Shown piece by piece: positions 39,839 to 48,237 of a DNA stretch of 64,000 nucleotides. The position numbers and the translations under genes were made by a program. Within the stretch, counting starts at the first letter, position 1. Each line of letters begins with the position of its first letter. Below the pieces are notes generated by a model. That model was not told where the DNA came from. It saw nothing but the letters and a program-made list of their open reading frames with translations, and searched no databases. Source of the stretch: a candidate division Zixibacteria bacterium SM23_81 (GTDB lineage Bacteria > SM23-81); contig LJUY01000002.1 in the NCBI GenBank assembly GCA_001304015.1, forward strand, positions 62,001 through 126,000, in the 5' to 3' direction.

Positions 39839-40441
39839 TCATAGGATCTTTACGGGAACCTGGCATAGCTCCTGAAATTTTTCGGCATCCCTCCGGGAAC
39901 CAACGATGGTCCCAAAGTGCATGGGGATGGCGAAGCGAGGGCCGATGGCGTTGGCAGCTTGCGCTGCCTCCTCGGCCGTCATGGTGTAGGTTCCACCCAC
40001 GGGTAGAAGTGCGATATCGGCTTTGATATGGTCCATTTCGGGAATGAAATCAGAGTCGCCGGCGTGGTAAATGCGCTGCCCCTCTATGGTAACGATGAAT
40101 CCAATCCAGCCATTGGCTTGAGGGTGGAAGTCCTTGTTCAGATTGTAAGCGGGAACTGCCTCCACCTCCACCTCATCCACGGTCATACGCTGGCCTGGCG
40201 CGATGACCCGTACATCTCCAGAGAGCTTTTGGGCACAGTCTGCGGTGGTGATGATCACCGTCTTTTCACCTTGGATTTTGGATACGTCCTCGGGTACACA
40301 GTGATCGTAATGATCGTGAGTGATGAGGATGATATCGGCCTTTTCCTCACTGCCCCGAAGTTTCCAGGGATCGATGTAGATCACCTTGTCGCTTTTGATC
40401 TGAATTGAGGCATGCCCCAACCATTTGATCTTGTCGATCAT
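39839..40441 (-). CDS. UlaG/YtnP-like metallo-beta-lactamase-fold hydrolase
   Basis: A 200-residue metal-dependent hydrolase of the MBL fold. The key motif is THDHYDHC (HxHxDH), with further ligands in YHAGDSD and the terminal MHFG. The family (UPF0173-like) has no single known substrate. Start at ATG 40441 with GGAGGTG eight bases upstream; a longer frame to 40516 overlaps the IMPase gene and is not conserved. It is in a compact minus-strand run with small conserved genes. Confidence 0.9.
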   Translation of the reverse strand: MIDKIKWLGHASIQIKSDKVIYIDPWKLRGSEEKADIILITHDHYDHCVPEDVSKIQGEKTVIITTADCAQKLSGDVRVIAPGQRMTVDEVEVEAVPAYNLNKDFHPQANGWIGFIVTIEGQRIYHAGDSDFIPEMDHIKADIALLPVGGTYTMTAEEAAQAANAIGPRFAIPMHFGTIVGSRRDAEKFQELCQVPVKIL

Positions 40442-40454
40442 GCAGCTCACCTCC

Positions 40455-41243
40455 TTAACGGAAACGAGATGTATCTGTGCACAACACCTCCACCATTTGG
40501 CCGTGTATCCTTCCATTTGAAGCTAAAATCTCCCTGGCGTCTATCCCAAAAGGACCGCCACAGAAATTAGTGACCACACCCCCCGCCTCAGCCACCATCA
40601 AAGCTCCGGCAGCCATGTCCCAGGGAGCCAGTTTCATTTCCCAAAATCCGTCAAATCGCCCAGCGGCCACGTAACAAAGGTCCAGCGCCGCGGAACCGGC
40701 CCGTCTTATGGCCTGGGCACGAACGGCCAAACGGGCAAAATTATCCAGGTTGTTATCCCGGCTTCGACGGATATCATAAGGAAAGCCCGTCGCCAGCAGG
40801 CTATCGGTGAGATCTTCCGTTCCAGACACAGTCAACTCCTCTCCATTCACAGTGGCCCCATGCCCCTTGCGAGAGACGAAAATTTCGTCGAGAACCGGGT
40901 TATAGATGACGCCTAGGGCAATCTCCCCCTCATCTTCCACCGCAATGGAGACACAAAAACATGGATATCCATGGGCATAATTGGTGGTTCCATCCAGGGG
41001 ATCTACAATCCAGCGCACATGGCCCTCTCCTCCCCGGCTGGTTCCCTCTTCCGTGAGGATCAGGTGGTCCGGGTAAACATCCCGGATGGCCTTCACGATG
41101 GCTAGCTCGGAGCGGCGATCGACATCGGTCACCAGGTCAATCTCCCCCTTGTGCTGGACCCTTTGACGAGGTCCGAAGCGCTCCATGAGAAGCTGGCCGG
41201 CCATCTTGGCCGTCTCCTGTGCCAGCTGTAACATGCCCCTCAA
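40455..41243 (-). CDS. suhB: Inositol-1-monophosphatase family protein
   Basis: A 262-residue Mg-dependent phosphatase. The metal motifs are TEEGTS (Glu), WIVDPLDGTTNYAHG and the C-terminal WDMAAGALMVAEAGG, complete for IMPase/SuhB. It may dephosphorylate inositol phosphates, and SuhB-like proteins can also act in rRNA transcription or fructose-1,6-bisphosphate hydrolysis. The start is uncertain between TTG 41243 and ATG 41234. The DUF763 gene ends three bases upstream. Confidence 0.92.
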   Translation of the reverse strand: MRGMLQLAQETAKMAGQLLMERFGPRQRVQHKGEIDLVTDVDRRSELAIVKAIRDVYPDHLILTEEGTSRGGEGHVRWIVDPLDGTTNYAHGYPCFCVSIAVEDEGEIALGVIYNPVLDEIFVSRKGHGATVNGEELTVSGTEDLTDSLLATGFPYDIRRSRDNNLDNFARLAVRAQAIRRAGSAALDLCYVAAGRFDGFWEMKLAPWDMAAGALMVAEAGGVVTNFCGGPFGIDAREILASNGRIHGQMVEVLCTDTSRFR

Positions 41244-41246
41244 AGA

Positions 41247-42320
41247 TCACACCTTCCCCATGCGGTTCAAGCGGCCCATGGCCTCTGCCCTCTCCCGCCG
41301 CCCGACCCTGGCCTTTTCCACGGCCCGCCGCAGAATTTGAATGCTCTCATCATAGCCGTGGCGATTTACAGGAAAGGGGTGGCCGTCCTTTCCCCCGTGT
41401 GCGAAGGCGAATCGAGCCGGGTCTCGAAAGCTGGGCTTCACCCCGTGGATCAGCTCGGAAATCAAACTCAGGGCTCGGATGGTTTTTGGCCCTACCCCCT
41501 TGAGGCTCAACAGGGTCTCGAAATTCTCCGGCTGGCGCTGATAGGTGGTTAAAAATCCATTTTTCAGGCGGTGGGGATGAATATCCTGTAAAACAATATG
41601 GTGACGTCTGGGCAGACACAGACGCTGCAATTTCCTCATATCGGCCACCAAACAGTCTGGCCGTTGTGCCGCCAAAGATGTGATGGTGGCTCGGGCTTGC
41701 TCGCTTTCCCGGGCGACCAAGTTCAAGGGTTTTGCGACGGCCTGAGCGCAGACGGCTGCGTGAGGCTCGTGAACGAAATCCTCCATTTGGGAGCTCAGCC
41801 AGTGATATCGGCGTGCGAAACCGGTTCTCGGATTCAGCCCCTGCTGAACCACCGCCCATGATCCCGCTCTGTCAAAGAAGAAACAATGGTGATAAATCTG
41901 ATGGCCATCCTGAAGGGCACTGCTATCGACTTTGGCCGCCATTCGGCTGGCATAAACCAGGTCTTCTCCATCTACAGAGATCGCCTCGGCTCCCAGGCGT
42001 ATTTCCTGTGGGGTTCGCTGGGACACACGTCCTTTGCCCCCGGTCACCCACAAGCCCAGCTCTTTTTCTAAACCCCTTAGACCCACCTTTAGAGCTCCAC
42101 AAACGGTGGTGGTCACGCCGCTGGAGTGCCAATCGAAACCCAGAACGCATCCCAGGGATTGGAACCAGAAGGGATCGGAGAGCCGATTCAGCATCTGTTC
42201 AGACCCCCATTGATCCACCATGAAGATGGTAATTTCCCGGGCCAGCTGGCACATCCTGGTGAACAGCCAGCGGGGGACTTTTCCTCGGTGAAGAGGCAGA
42301 TCGGCAATTCCAGTTCTCAT
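41247..42320 (-). CDS. DUF763 domain protein
   Basis: About 357 residues matching the DUF763 family: opening RTGIADLPLHRGKVPRWLF, central GGKGRVSQRTPQEI, YHHCFFFD, and a C-terminal helix-hairpin-helix (LLSLKGVGPKTIRALSLISE) typical of DNA-binding or repair proteins. The family is most common in archaea and thermophilic bacteria; its function is unknown. The HhH suggests nucleic-acid binding. I start at ATG 42320 with GAGG five bases upstream; an extension to 42389 is unconserved. Confidence 0.85.
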   Translation of the reverse strand: MRTGIADLPLHRGKVPRWLFTRMCQLAREITIFMVDQWGSEQMLNRLSDPFWFQSLGCVLGFDWHSSGVTTTVCGALKVGLRGLEKELGLWVTGGKGRVSQRTPQEIRLGAEAISVDGEDLVYASRMAAKVDSSALQDGHQIYHHCFFFDRAGSWAVVQQGLNPRTGFARRYHWLSSQMEDFVHEPHAAVCAQAVAKPLNLVARESEQARATITSLAAQRPDCLVADMRKLQRLCLPRRHHIVLQDIHPHRLKNGFLTTYQRQPENFETLLSLKGVGPKTIRALSLISELIHGVKPSFRDPARFAFAHGGKDGHPFPVNRHGYDESIQILRRAVEKARVGRRERAEAMGRLNRMGKV

Positions 42321-42408
42321 GGACCCCTCGTCCCATAAAGAATTTCTCTCTTCAACTCTGTATAATACACCTAAAAAGACGTCTGTCAAGGGGAAAGTGG
42401 TACGGCGA

Positions 42409-43272
42409 TTACAGAAGGATGCAACAGACGCCCCCCACCATCATGGCCCCTCCCAACAGGCGAACTTTCACGTGGCTTTCCCCGAAGAAGAAATATCCCA
42501 GCAAGATGCTGAAGACCATACCAGCTCTTTTGATGGCAATGACGTAACTGGCTAGGGTCAGCCTGAAAGCCAACATCTGGAAGACGATCATCACGGCTCC
42601 CAGGAAGGCGAATGTCAGAAGTGCAGGAGCCTCTTTGATGACCTGCTGCTTCCATTGGTCCGCCTTGAGCCAAAGCACCGGGAAATAGAACAGCGGAAAA
42701 AGGACGTGAAAAACCGCCAGAAAAAAGAATGGGGAGGAGTTCAGAACAGCCACCTTGTCGGCAGCTGCCGAGATACCCCACAACAGGGCGACCAGGATCA
42801 TCAACAAGCTACCCCGCTCCCTGGCGATGTTCCGCAAAGGCGCCCAGAGGCCTTCCTTGAGCTTATCTAAATTCAGGAAATAAGCACCAATAACGATGAG
42901 ACCAATGCCAACTATTCCAAGAGCGTCGGGCACCTCACCCAGGGCCACATACCCAGTGAGTATGAGAAAAAGCGGTGTGAAGGCCAGAAAGGGAAAGGCC
43001 AAGGACAGGGGTGACAGTTTGATGGCCCGCACGTAAAGGGTAACGGCCAGGAGGTTGACGCCCAACGTAACCGCCAGGGCTGGCCAAAATGAGGCCCGCA
43101 CTTGAGGCAGACCATCGATTCCCAAGGCTAAAAGCAGAAAGGGAATGGCAAAGGCGAACATAGCCCAGGTGACTATATAGGGATGAATTCGGCCCAAAAT
43201 CCGCTTGCCATGGGCGCCCTGCAGGGCGAAGAAAAAGGAACACAGCAGGGCGAATAGAATCCACATGGTCAT
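42409..43272 (-). CDS. EamA-family (DMT superfamily) transporter
   Basis: A 287-residue integral membrane protein with about ten hydrophobic segments forming two EamA repeats, as in drug/metabolite transporters and RhaT/YdcZ-like exporters. The first helix begins MTMWILFALLCSFFFALQGA. Substrate cannot be assigned. The stop lies close to the DUF763 gene upstream region and nth-like gene ends 48 bases before its start. Confidence 0.85.
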   Translation of the reverse strand: MTMWILFALLCSFFFALQGAHGKRILGRIHPYIVTWAMFAFAIPFLLLALGIDGLPQVRASFWPALAVTLGVNLLAVTLYVRAIKLSPLSLAFPFLAFTPLFLILTGYVALGEVPDALGIVGIGLIVIGAYFLNLDKLKEGLWAPLRNIARERGSLLMILVALLWGISAAADKVAVLNSSPFFFLAVFHVLFPLFYFPVLWLKADQWKQQVIKEAPALLTFAFLGAVMIVFQMLAFRLTLASYVIAIKRAGMVFSILLGYFFFGESHVKVRLLGGAMMVGGVCCILL

Positions 43273-43320
43273 GCCTCAGGCATCTGGGAGTACACAGAGG
43301 GCGCTATCCCCACGAAACCT

Positions 43321-44061
43321 TTACCGGGTGGCATCTTCCCTTTGGTCATGTGGAGCTAGGAGGATCGGATAGGCTGGGCACAGCCGGCGAAGAGAACACC
43401 CTTTACAGGAGGGATTTCTCGCTTTGCAGGTGGTCCGCCCGTGTTGGATGAGGTTGAGGTGAAATGAATATACCAAGTTTGCTGGAACGACAGCCTGCAG
43501 TAAGTGGTGGGCCCGGCTGGCGTTTGCTTCCTGGGGAAGCAATCCCAGCCGTTTGCTGACCCGCAAAACGTGGGTGTCCACGGGCATCACCGGTCTGCCC
43601 AATGAGAAGAGCAGCACACAAGCGATGGTCTTCTCCCCCACGCCCGTGAATTGCGCCAGGAAATCCCTGATGCGCCACGTAGGCCAGCCAGATAAAAAGG
43701 ATAGATCACAGTCCGCATACTGGTGACAGATCTGAACCAGGATCTCTTTGATCCGACGAGCCTTGATCTGGGCTAGTCCCCCAGAGCGAATTGCTTTAGC
43801 CACATCCTGGACTGAGGCGTTGTGGACCTGGAGCCAGGTGGGAAAGCGCTCCCTCAGATTCTGAAAAGCCCGAAGGGAGTTGGAGTCCGTGGTATTCTGG
43901 GACAGGATTGTTTTGATGAGCTGAGAGAGAGGATCAACTTTTCGTTCCCAGCGCTTGGGCCCATATACCTCCTCTAGAAGATCGGCAATTCTTCTGATCT
44001 TTGGGACCTTCCTCTGGCGGGATATCACACGTGGAGAGAACTTCACCTCATATCTAGACAT
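43321..44061 (-). CDS. Endonuclease III-like DNA glycosylase (HhH-GPD)
   Basis: A 246-residue HhH-GPD protein. The hairpin FTGVGEKTIACVLLFSLG retains the catalytic Lys, and MPVDTHVLRVSKRLGLLP retains the catalytic Asp. The C-terminal CKARNPSCKGCSLRRLCP gives the four Cys of the [4Fe-4S] loop. It is thus a base-excision glycosylase/AP lyase; the spacing and N-terminal extension resemble the archaeal/bacterial endonuclease III-related branch rather than E. coli Nth. It overlaps holA by eight bases. Confidence 0.92.
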   Translation of the reverse strand: MSRYEVKFSPRVISRQRKVPKIRRIADLLEEVYGPKRWERKVDPLSQLIKTILSQNTTDSNSLRAFQNLRERFPTWLQVHNASVQDVAKAIRSGGLAQIKARRIKEILVQICHQYADCDLSFLSGWPTWRIRDFLAQFTGVGEKTIACVLLFSLGRPVMPVDTHVLRVSKRLGLLPQEANASRAHHLLQAVVPANLVYSFHLNLIQHGRTTCKARNPSCKGCSLRRLCPAYPILLAPHDQREDATR

Positions 44062-45073
44062 CTTCCCAATCTCCCATGGGACGGCACAGATGATAAACCA
44101 GCAAGGTCATGGCCATCCTGGGCTCCTGGCTGCCCGTTTTCAGCTTGAGCTCCGTCTCATATATTTGGGCGAAGGCTTTCTCCAGATCATCTTCGTCCAA
44201 GTTTGCCGATTGTTGGATGATATCATTTACATGCTTCTTCGGGATGTGCAGGCCGACGGCGATCTGATGGGCGGATTTTCCCTTCCGGGAAATCTGCCCA
44301 ACCCTAGCCAGCTTAACGAAATGCTGGCGAATGGCCCACACGATATGAGAGCGTGGGGCACCAGCCTCCTGCAGTTGGCTCAACAGGGTCATCGCCTCCG
44401 GCAAATCTCCCCTTCCAACGGCATCGCACAACTTAAAAACGGTTTGGGACCGCAGCTTCCCCACCACAGCTGCCACATCCCGTGCCTCAATAGTGGGTTT
44501 CTCCTCTACGTAGATGGCCAGCTTCTGGATCTCGTTGTCCAGGGCGATGAGGCTCTCTCCGATGCTGTCGCACAGGATCTGGACTGCCTCTGGCACGATA
44601 GACTTTCCGTATCGCTGGATGCGCCGCTGCACCCAATCGAACAGCAATTTATCATTTAAGGGATAAAAGTTCACATGGCAGGCCAGGGAAGCGAGATTTT
44701 TGTAAAACCCCCTGCTGGCATCCACATCAGGGGCCGTTAAGATGAGACAGGTATGGTCAAAGGGAGTGCTCAAGTGTTGCAGAATTTTCCTTTTGTCTGT
44801 GGCTTCCAGGTTGTTGACGTCACGAACCACCACCACCCTACGCTCCGCCATCATGGGCAGAGCGGAGATTCGGTCGATGATCTGGACCCAGTCGGTCTCA
44901 TCACCGTAAAGGATGTCCAAATTGAAGTCCCTCAGATCCGGTGGAACCGCCTTCTGGATGAGGGACTGAACGGCCTCCTCCTTGAGCAACTCCTCGCGGC
45001 CATAAAAAAAATAGACCGGAACGAGATCACCTCGGTTGATGTCGTTGACCAGGTTCTTGTACGTGCATTTCAT
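44054..45073 (-). CDS. holA: DNA polymerase III delta subunit
   Basis: A 339-residue clamp-loader subunit. The opening NRGDLVPVYFFYGREELLKEEAV is the HolA N-terminal AAA+-like domain without a functional P-loop, as expected; C-terminal YETELKLKTGSQEPRMAMTLLVYHLC is the conserved collar domain. Delta opens the beta clamp during replication. I start at ATG 45073 (GGAGG five bases upstream), eight codons inside the longest frame. A perfect TATAAT at 45180-45175 upstream may be the -10 of its promoter, though no good -35 is present. Confidence 0.95.
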   Translation of the reverse strand: MKCTYKNLVNDINRGDLVPVYFFYGREELLKEEAVQSLIQKAVPPDLRDFNLDILYGDETDWVQIIDRISALPMMAERRVVVVRDVNNLEATDKRKILQHLSTPFDHTCLILTAPDVDASRGFYKNLASLACHVNFYPLNDKLLFDWVQRRIQRYGKSIVPEAVQILCDSIGESLIALDNEIQKLAIYVEEKPTIEARDVAAVVGKLRSQTVFKLCDAVGRGDLPEAMTLLSQLQEAGAPRSHIVWAIRQHFVKLARVGQISRKGKSAHQIAVGLHIPKKHVNDIIQQSANLDEDDLEKAFAQIYETELKLKTGSQEPRMAMTLLVYHLCRPMGDWEDV

Positions 45074-45174
45074 CCGTCCCTCCAGCGGATACTCCATCTT
45101 TGATTATTCCACGTCCCCAAGATGCACATCGCCACTTTGGTGATGGAACACTAAGAGGAACCACGAGGAGGCTA

Positions 45175-45180
45175 ATTATA
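45175..45180 (-). promoter_or_regulatory. Possible -10 element for holA
   Basis: TATAAT on the minus strand about 100 bases upstream of the holA start. The -35 region is weak. Confidence 0.4.
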
Positions 45181-45352
45181 ACAAGTCTTTTTCAGATAAG
45201 CACTATTGGCATAAGACGCTTCATTGGTGTGTGCTGGACTCACAAACCGTTTATCCCTCCATATCCCCTCGATAAACTCGATAGGTAGGATAGGTGAAAT
45301 CGATGTCGGATTCCTGATCAAAGGCGTTCAAGAGTCTTCGCACACCTTTTCT

Positions 45353-45696
45353 TCACACCTTGTTCAATCCTTCAACGAAATTAAGAGATATGGCGAAGAG
45401 AATCCCCTTACCGGATTCGTTCAGATCTCCTCAGATGGACTGAATTACCTCGATGGCCTTTTTTAATGTCTCCTCCCTTTCAATAACCGCAAAGAGAGTT
45501 TTATTGGTGGGTTGTTTTTCAGCCAGCGCCCTTCAATAATTTTTATGACCGTGACATCCGCCTTGCTCTCCAGCAAGATTCTGCCCATTCCAATACTATC
45601 CTAAACCGTTGTGCCGGTCACCCCAATTTTGATCAGCCTCTCCAGAATCGTGGAAAGGTGCTCGGTATGCTCTAGTACATCAACTAGCAGAAACAT
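45353..45696 (-). pseudogene. PII-like signal protein, pseudogene (two in-frame stops and a frameshift)
   Basis: Reading the minus strand from ATG 45696 gives a 31-residue block ending GVTGTTV, a stop (TAG), then DSIGMGRILLES. After about 30 codons a shift of frame is needed to continue with FAVIEREETLKKAIEVIQSI, a stop (TGA), and GDLNESGKGILFAISLNFVEGL. The order GVTG-T-DS-GMG, then FAVI, then GD-NE-GKGILF matches a PII-like small-protein family of about 110 residues, often next to transporters. The original gene was therefore intact and has decayed. GGGGG lies upstream of the ATG. Confidence 0.75.
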
Positions 45697-46063
45697 TTCT
45701 TCCGCCCCCAAACCTAATATGACCTACTTTTGAAGCTCACTCCTTCACGCTGTACAGCCTTTTTTAAAAAAATGGACACCGGAGGTATTCATGGCTATGA
45801 TCATCTATATTCTTTTGAATTCAGGAGAATGGCCATTTGGGCAGCAACATCCATACAGTATTGGGTCCAGACTTTTTTAAGATACGGGCAGGCTATCTTT
45901 CAACCCTCTTTCCCTACAGAGAATTCAATTTTTGTTGGTTTTGCCTTCAATCGTATGTTTTTACGATCGCTTCTTGACGGATACGTCCCCCTATCCTTCT
46001 CAACGCCTTTGGTGTAATCTGGCTCCTTCACACCAGCAGCAACTCGCTTCGTCGCCTATGTGC
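45697..46063 (-). other. Intergenic region without recognised gene
   Basis: About 370 bases, noticeably AT-rich. Short open frames on both strands have no ribosome site or motif. It sits between the PII-like pseudogene and a coiled-coil gene and may hold further decayed sequence. Confidence 0.4.
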
Positions 46064-46435
46064 TCATCCTCCCTTTTCGCCTCGTGGTCTCGTCTCAGCC
46101 TGTTTCTCTTTCTCAAGCTCCTTTCCTTGTAACCGCTCAATTTCCTTTTCAGCGCCTTCGATCTTCTCTTCCAGTCCTTTGACCTTCTCTATTAGTTTCT
46201 TGACCTCGAGGTCACGATAAACCCGTGGTGCTTTCTCTTGGATGAGGTGGTAGACCCTCCCTCCAAGTTCGGTGAAATGGCCCTCCGTTGTGCGATTGAG
46301 ATTGTGAATCTGAAGTTTAAGGTTGCCAATGTTAATTGCCTCTTGGGTTTTCTCGGCAACTGTCGTGGCTCCTTCCCTCATTGCCTCGGCGCCTTCTTGC
46401 AAGGCTTCTTTGACCTTTTTCCAAAACTGAGTCAT
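46064..46435 (-). CDS. Small coiled-coil protein
   Basis: A 123-residue hydrophilic protein, helical throughout. An N-terminal amphipathic segment (1-30) FWKKVKEALQEGAEAMREGA is followed by heptad-like coiled coil (70-110) and a basic tail. No signal peptide or membrane segment. GGAGG lies eight bases before the ATG, so it is likely expressed. The first 75 residues resemble those of the TrkA-C protein at 47324: the pattern is W-K-VK/IK-L-EGA, then SEK/AEKT, then FTELGG/FTDLGG-VY/TYDL. The two are therefore probable paralogues. Function unknown. Confidence 0.8.
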   Translation of the reverse strand: MTQFWKKVKEALQEGAEAMREGATTVAEKTQEAINIGNLKLQIHNLNRTTEGHFTELGGRVYHLIQEKAPRVYRDLEVKKLIEKVKGLEEKIEGAEKEIERLQGKELEKEKQAETRPRGEKGG

Positions 46436-47323
46436 GTCATAATCCTCCTTGAAGGTTTCCCTCTGTTATTTAAAATTGATCCGTGAAATGGGTGTATTAT
46501 TGTTCTCCCTCTTTGTTCATTTCATGCTCAACCATTTTTCTTTTAATTGTTGAAGAATCTATTGTGATATTTAATTAAAATTTTTTTAAAAATTCCTGAG
46601 CTCTTGAGCCTTCGCTTTCTTTTCATATCTGGCTAATTGATCCACGATGGTAATTTGATACGCCAAAATATCTTTAAATTGCGCAAGTGAAGTCATTGTA
46701 GGCTGACTCACTATTCTGAATAAGAAATAAGTAAAGGTGCGGTTCTCATTCAAGTACCTGCCGAAGCAAGAGCTGGTCAAGTGCAACGGTACGTTGAGCG
46801 GTGCCATCACCCCTGAATGGCACCTGACGTTTCCACCAGTCGTCGGCCACTTTGAGGTCGGTGCTCATGTAAATATCTAGGCGGCGCGTCGTCGATTGTT
46901 CATCTTATCAATAACGGTGGACACTCTGGGGAGGCCAACGGCTTTCACCTTGATGCCCTTGAACAATTCCATGGAGATCAGATCGCTTGAGACGGCGATC
47001 GTCTTCATACCGAGCACAAGCTTTTCACCCCAAGCCGTGATTATGGGTTTGTCCTGGGATTGATCCGGAAGTGAGTTATAAGACGTCCCGGTGACCTTGA
47101 GGATGTGCTTGCCCTCACCTCAATCAAGGGAAGCCAAAAGAAAGAAGATCGTGAGGATGAGCCCAGATATGTAACGCATGTCGTGAAGAAACATCAACTC
47201 ACATTCTCTCTAAAGCGATAATTGCTCTAGTAGGTCATGCCCACTTACAAAACCATGAGTAGGATGGCAGCAATATTGGGCTTCATCGCTTAGGGGAATT
47301 TCTTATTTATGAGCTCGCTTCCC
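46436..47323 (-). other. Gene-poor stretch with decayed coding sequence
   Basis: About 890 bases. It contains a probable pseudogene (46877-47179) and short minus-strand frames at 46586-46810 and 46740-46856 with no clear homology or ribosome site. AT content rises sharply around 46480-46600. Confidence 0.5.
46877..47179 (-). pseudogene. Probable exported-protein pseudogene with in-frame TGA
   Basis: From ATG 47179 the frame encodes a signal-peptide-like start MRYISGLILTIFFLLASLD, then TGA (47122-47120), and continues in the same frame for 80 codons (GEGKHILKVTGTSYNSLPDQ and on) to a stop at 46877. The continuity of a hydrophobic leader with a polar body across one stop codon suggests a gene broken by a nonsense change. 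I do not recognise the family. A sequencing error, or two unrelated frames, cannot be excluded. Confidence 0.45.
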
Positions 47324-47968
47324 TCAGCACTGTGGTCTTATCTGCTCAATGGCTTTTTCAACGTCTTTCCTTTTCCCCAATAGAGTCACTTTGTCGCCCA
47401 GCTGAAAAGCGGTCTCGCCGTCAGGGATAATAACCTCTTCCTCGCGGACGATGGTTCCGACCAAGGTGTCTTCCGGCAATTTGATTTCTTTCAGCTTCTT
47501 GCCAAGAAATGGAGATTTATCCTCAATGACCGTTTGTTCAATCGCCCCACCACCAGCTTCCAGATCTTTTTTCAGGTCCTGGATATTTCTTTTGTCAATG
47601 GATTCCATCTCAAAAACTTTGGGCAGTTGCTCTATCTCCCTCTCCTTGTTTTCCAGGTCCTTTTCCAGGAAGCGCAGTTTTTGGATATTTTCCCCAGTTT
47701 CTTTCTCCAGATCCGCCTCTCTGTTTTCGCACAAGAGGTCGTAGGTTTTTCCCCCTAAATCGGTAAACTCCCTTTCGATGTCCTTCTGAATACCTCGGTA
47801 CTCCCATTTGAGCTTTGCCAATCTAGAACCATAGACAGTTTTTTCAGAGACCCTTTCTGCTCCCTCTTTAACCACCTCAGCGCTAGTCTTAAGCCACTCG
47901 GCAGCTTTCTCCGAAACGGTCGATGCCCCGTCCTCCAGGCCTTTCTTGATCTTTTCCCATAAATCCAT
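47324..47968 (-). CDS. Coiled-coil protein with C-terminal TrkA-C (RCK_C) domain
   Basis: A 214-residue cytosolic protein. Residues 1-75 are an amphipathic/coiled-coil segment similar to the protein at 46064, and 75-135 a charged coiled coil. Residues about 140-214 form a TrkA-C/RCK_C domain (SPFLGKKLKEIKLPEDTLVG, EVIIPDGETAFQLGDKVTLL), which binds small ligands in K+ channels and antiporters. The usual TrkA-N NAD-binding domain and any membrane segment are absent. ATG at 47968 has GGAGG ten bases upstream; a frame extension to 48022 is unlikely. It may be a ligand-sensing partner for a membrane or OmpA-linked system. Function unknown. Confidence 0.8.
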   Translation of the reverse strand: MDLWEKIKKGLEDGASTVSEKAAEWLKTSAEVVKEGAERVSEKTVYGSRLAKLKWEYRGIQKDIEREFTDLGGKTYDLLCENREADLEKETGENIQKLRFLEKDLENKEREIEQLPKVFEMESIDKRNIQDLKKDLEAGGGAIEQTVIEDKSPFLGKKLKEIKLPEDTLVGTIVREEEVIIPDGETAFQLGDKVTLLGKRKDVEKAIEQIRPQC

Positions 47969-48237
47969 AAGTTCACTCCTCCTTTCTATTTTGGACGTCA
48001 AGATAGATAAAGCATTTACCATTCATTTCCTTTGGCCTCTATATCGAGCACTACTTCTGTATACGGCTCCGCCTCATACCTCTTTCCCGTTAACGCCTCT
48101 GACCGCCAAGTATCCAGAGCAGGAAAGGATTCTCCTTTTGCGTTGCACCAAAATTGTTCTTTAATGACCGACCGAGTGAAAAACGGGTTAGAAAAATGTA
48201 CCTCCTACCCTGAGTCTTTGGGAAACCTATTTATGGC

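Noticed and set aside
45730-46017. Plus-strand frame of 95 codons
   Set aside because: No ribosome site, no recognisable motif, AT-rich region with decayed sequence.
46586-46810. Minus-strand frame of 74 codons
   Set aside because: No similarity I recognise and no ribosome site; probably chance or remnant.
47120-47122. In-frame TGA as a selenocysteine codon
   Set aside because: It follows directly after a signal peptide and no SECIS-like hairpin is obvious downstream.
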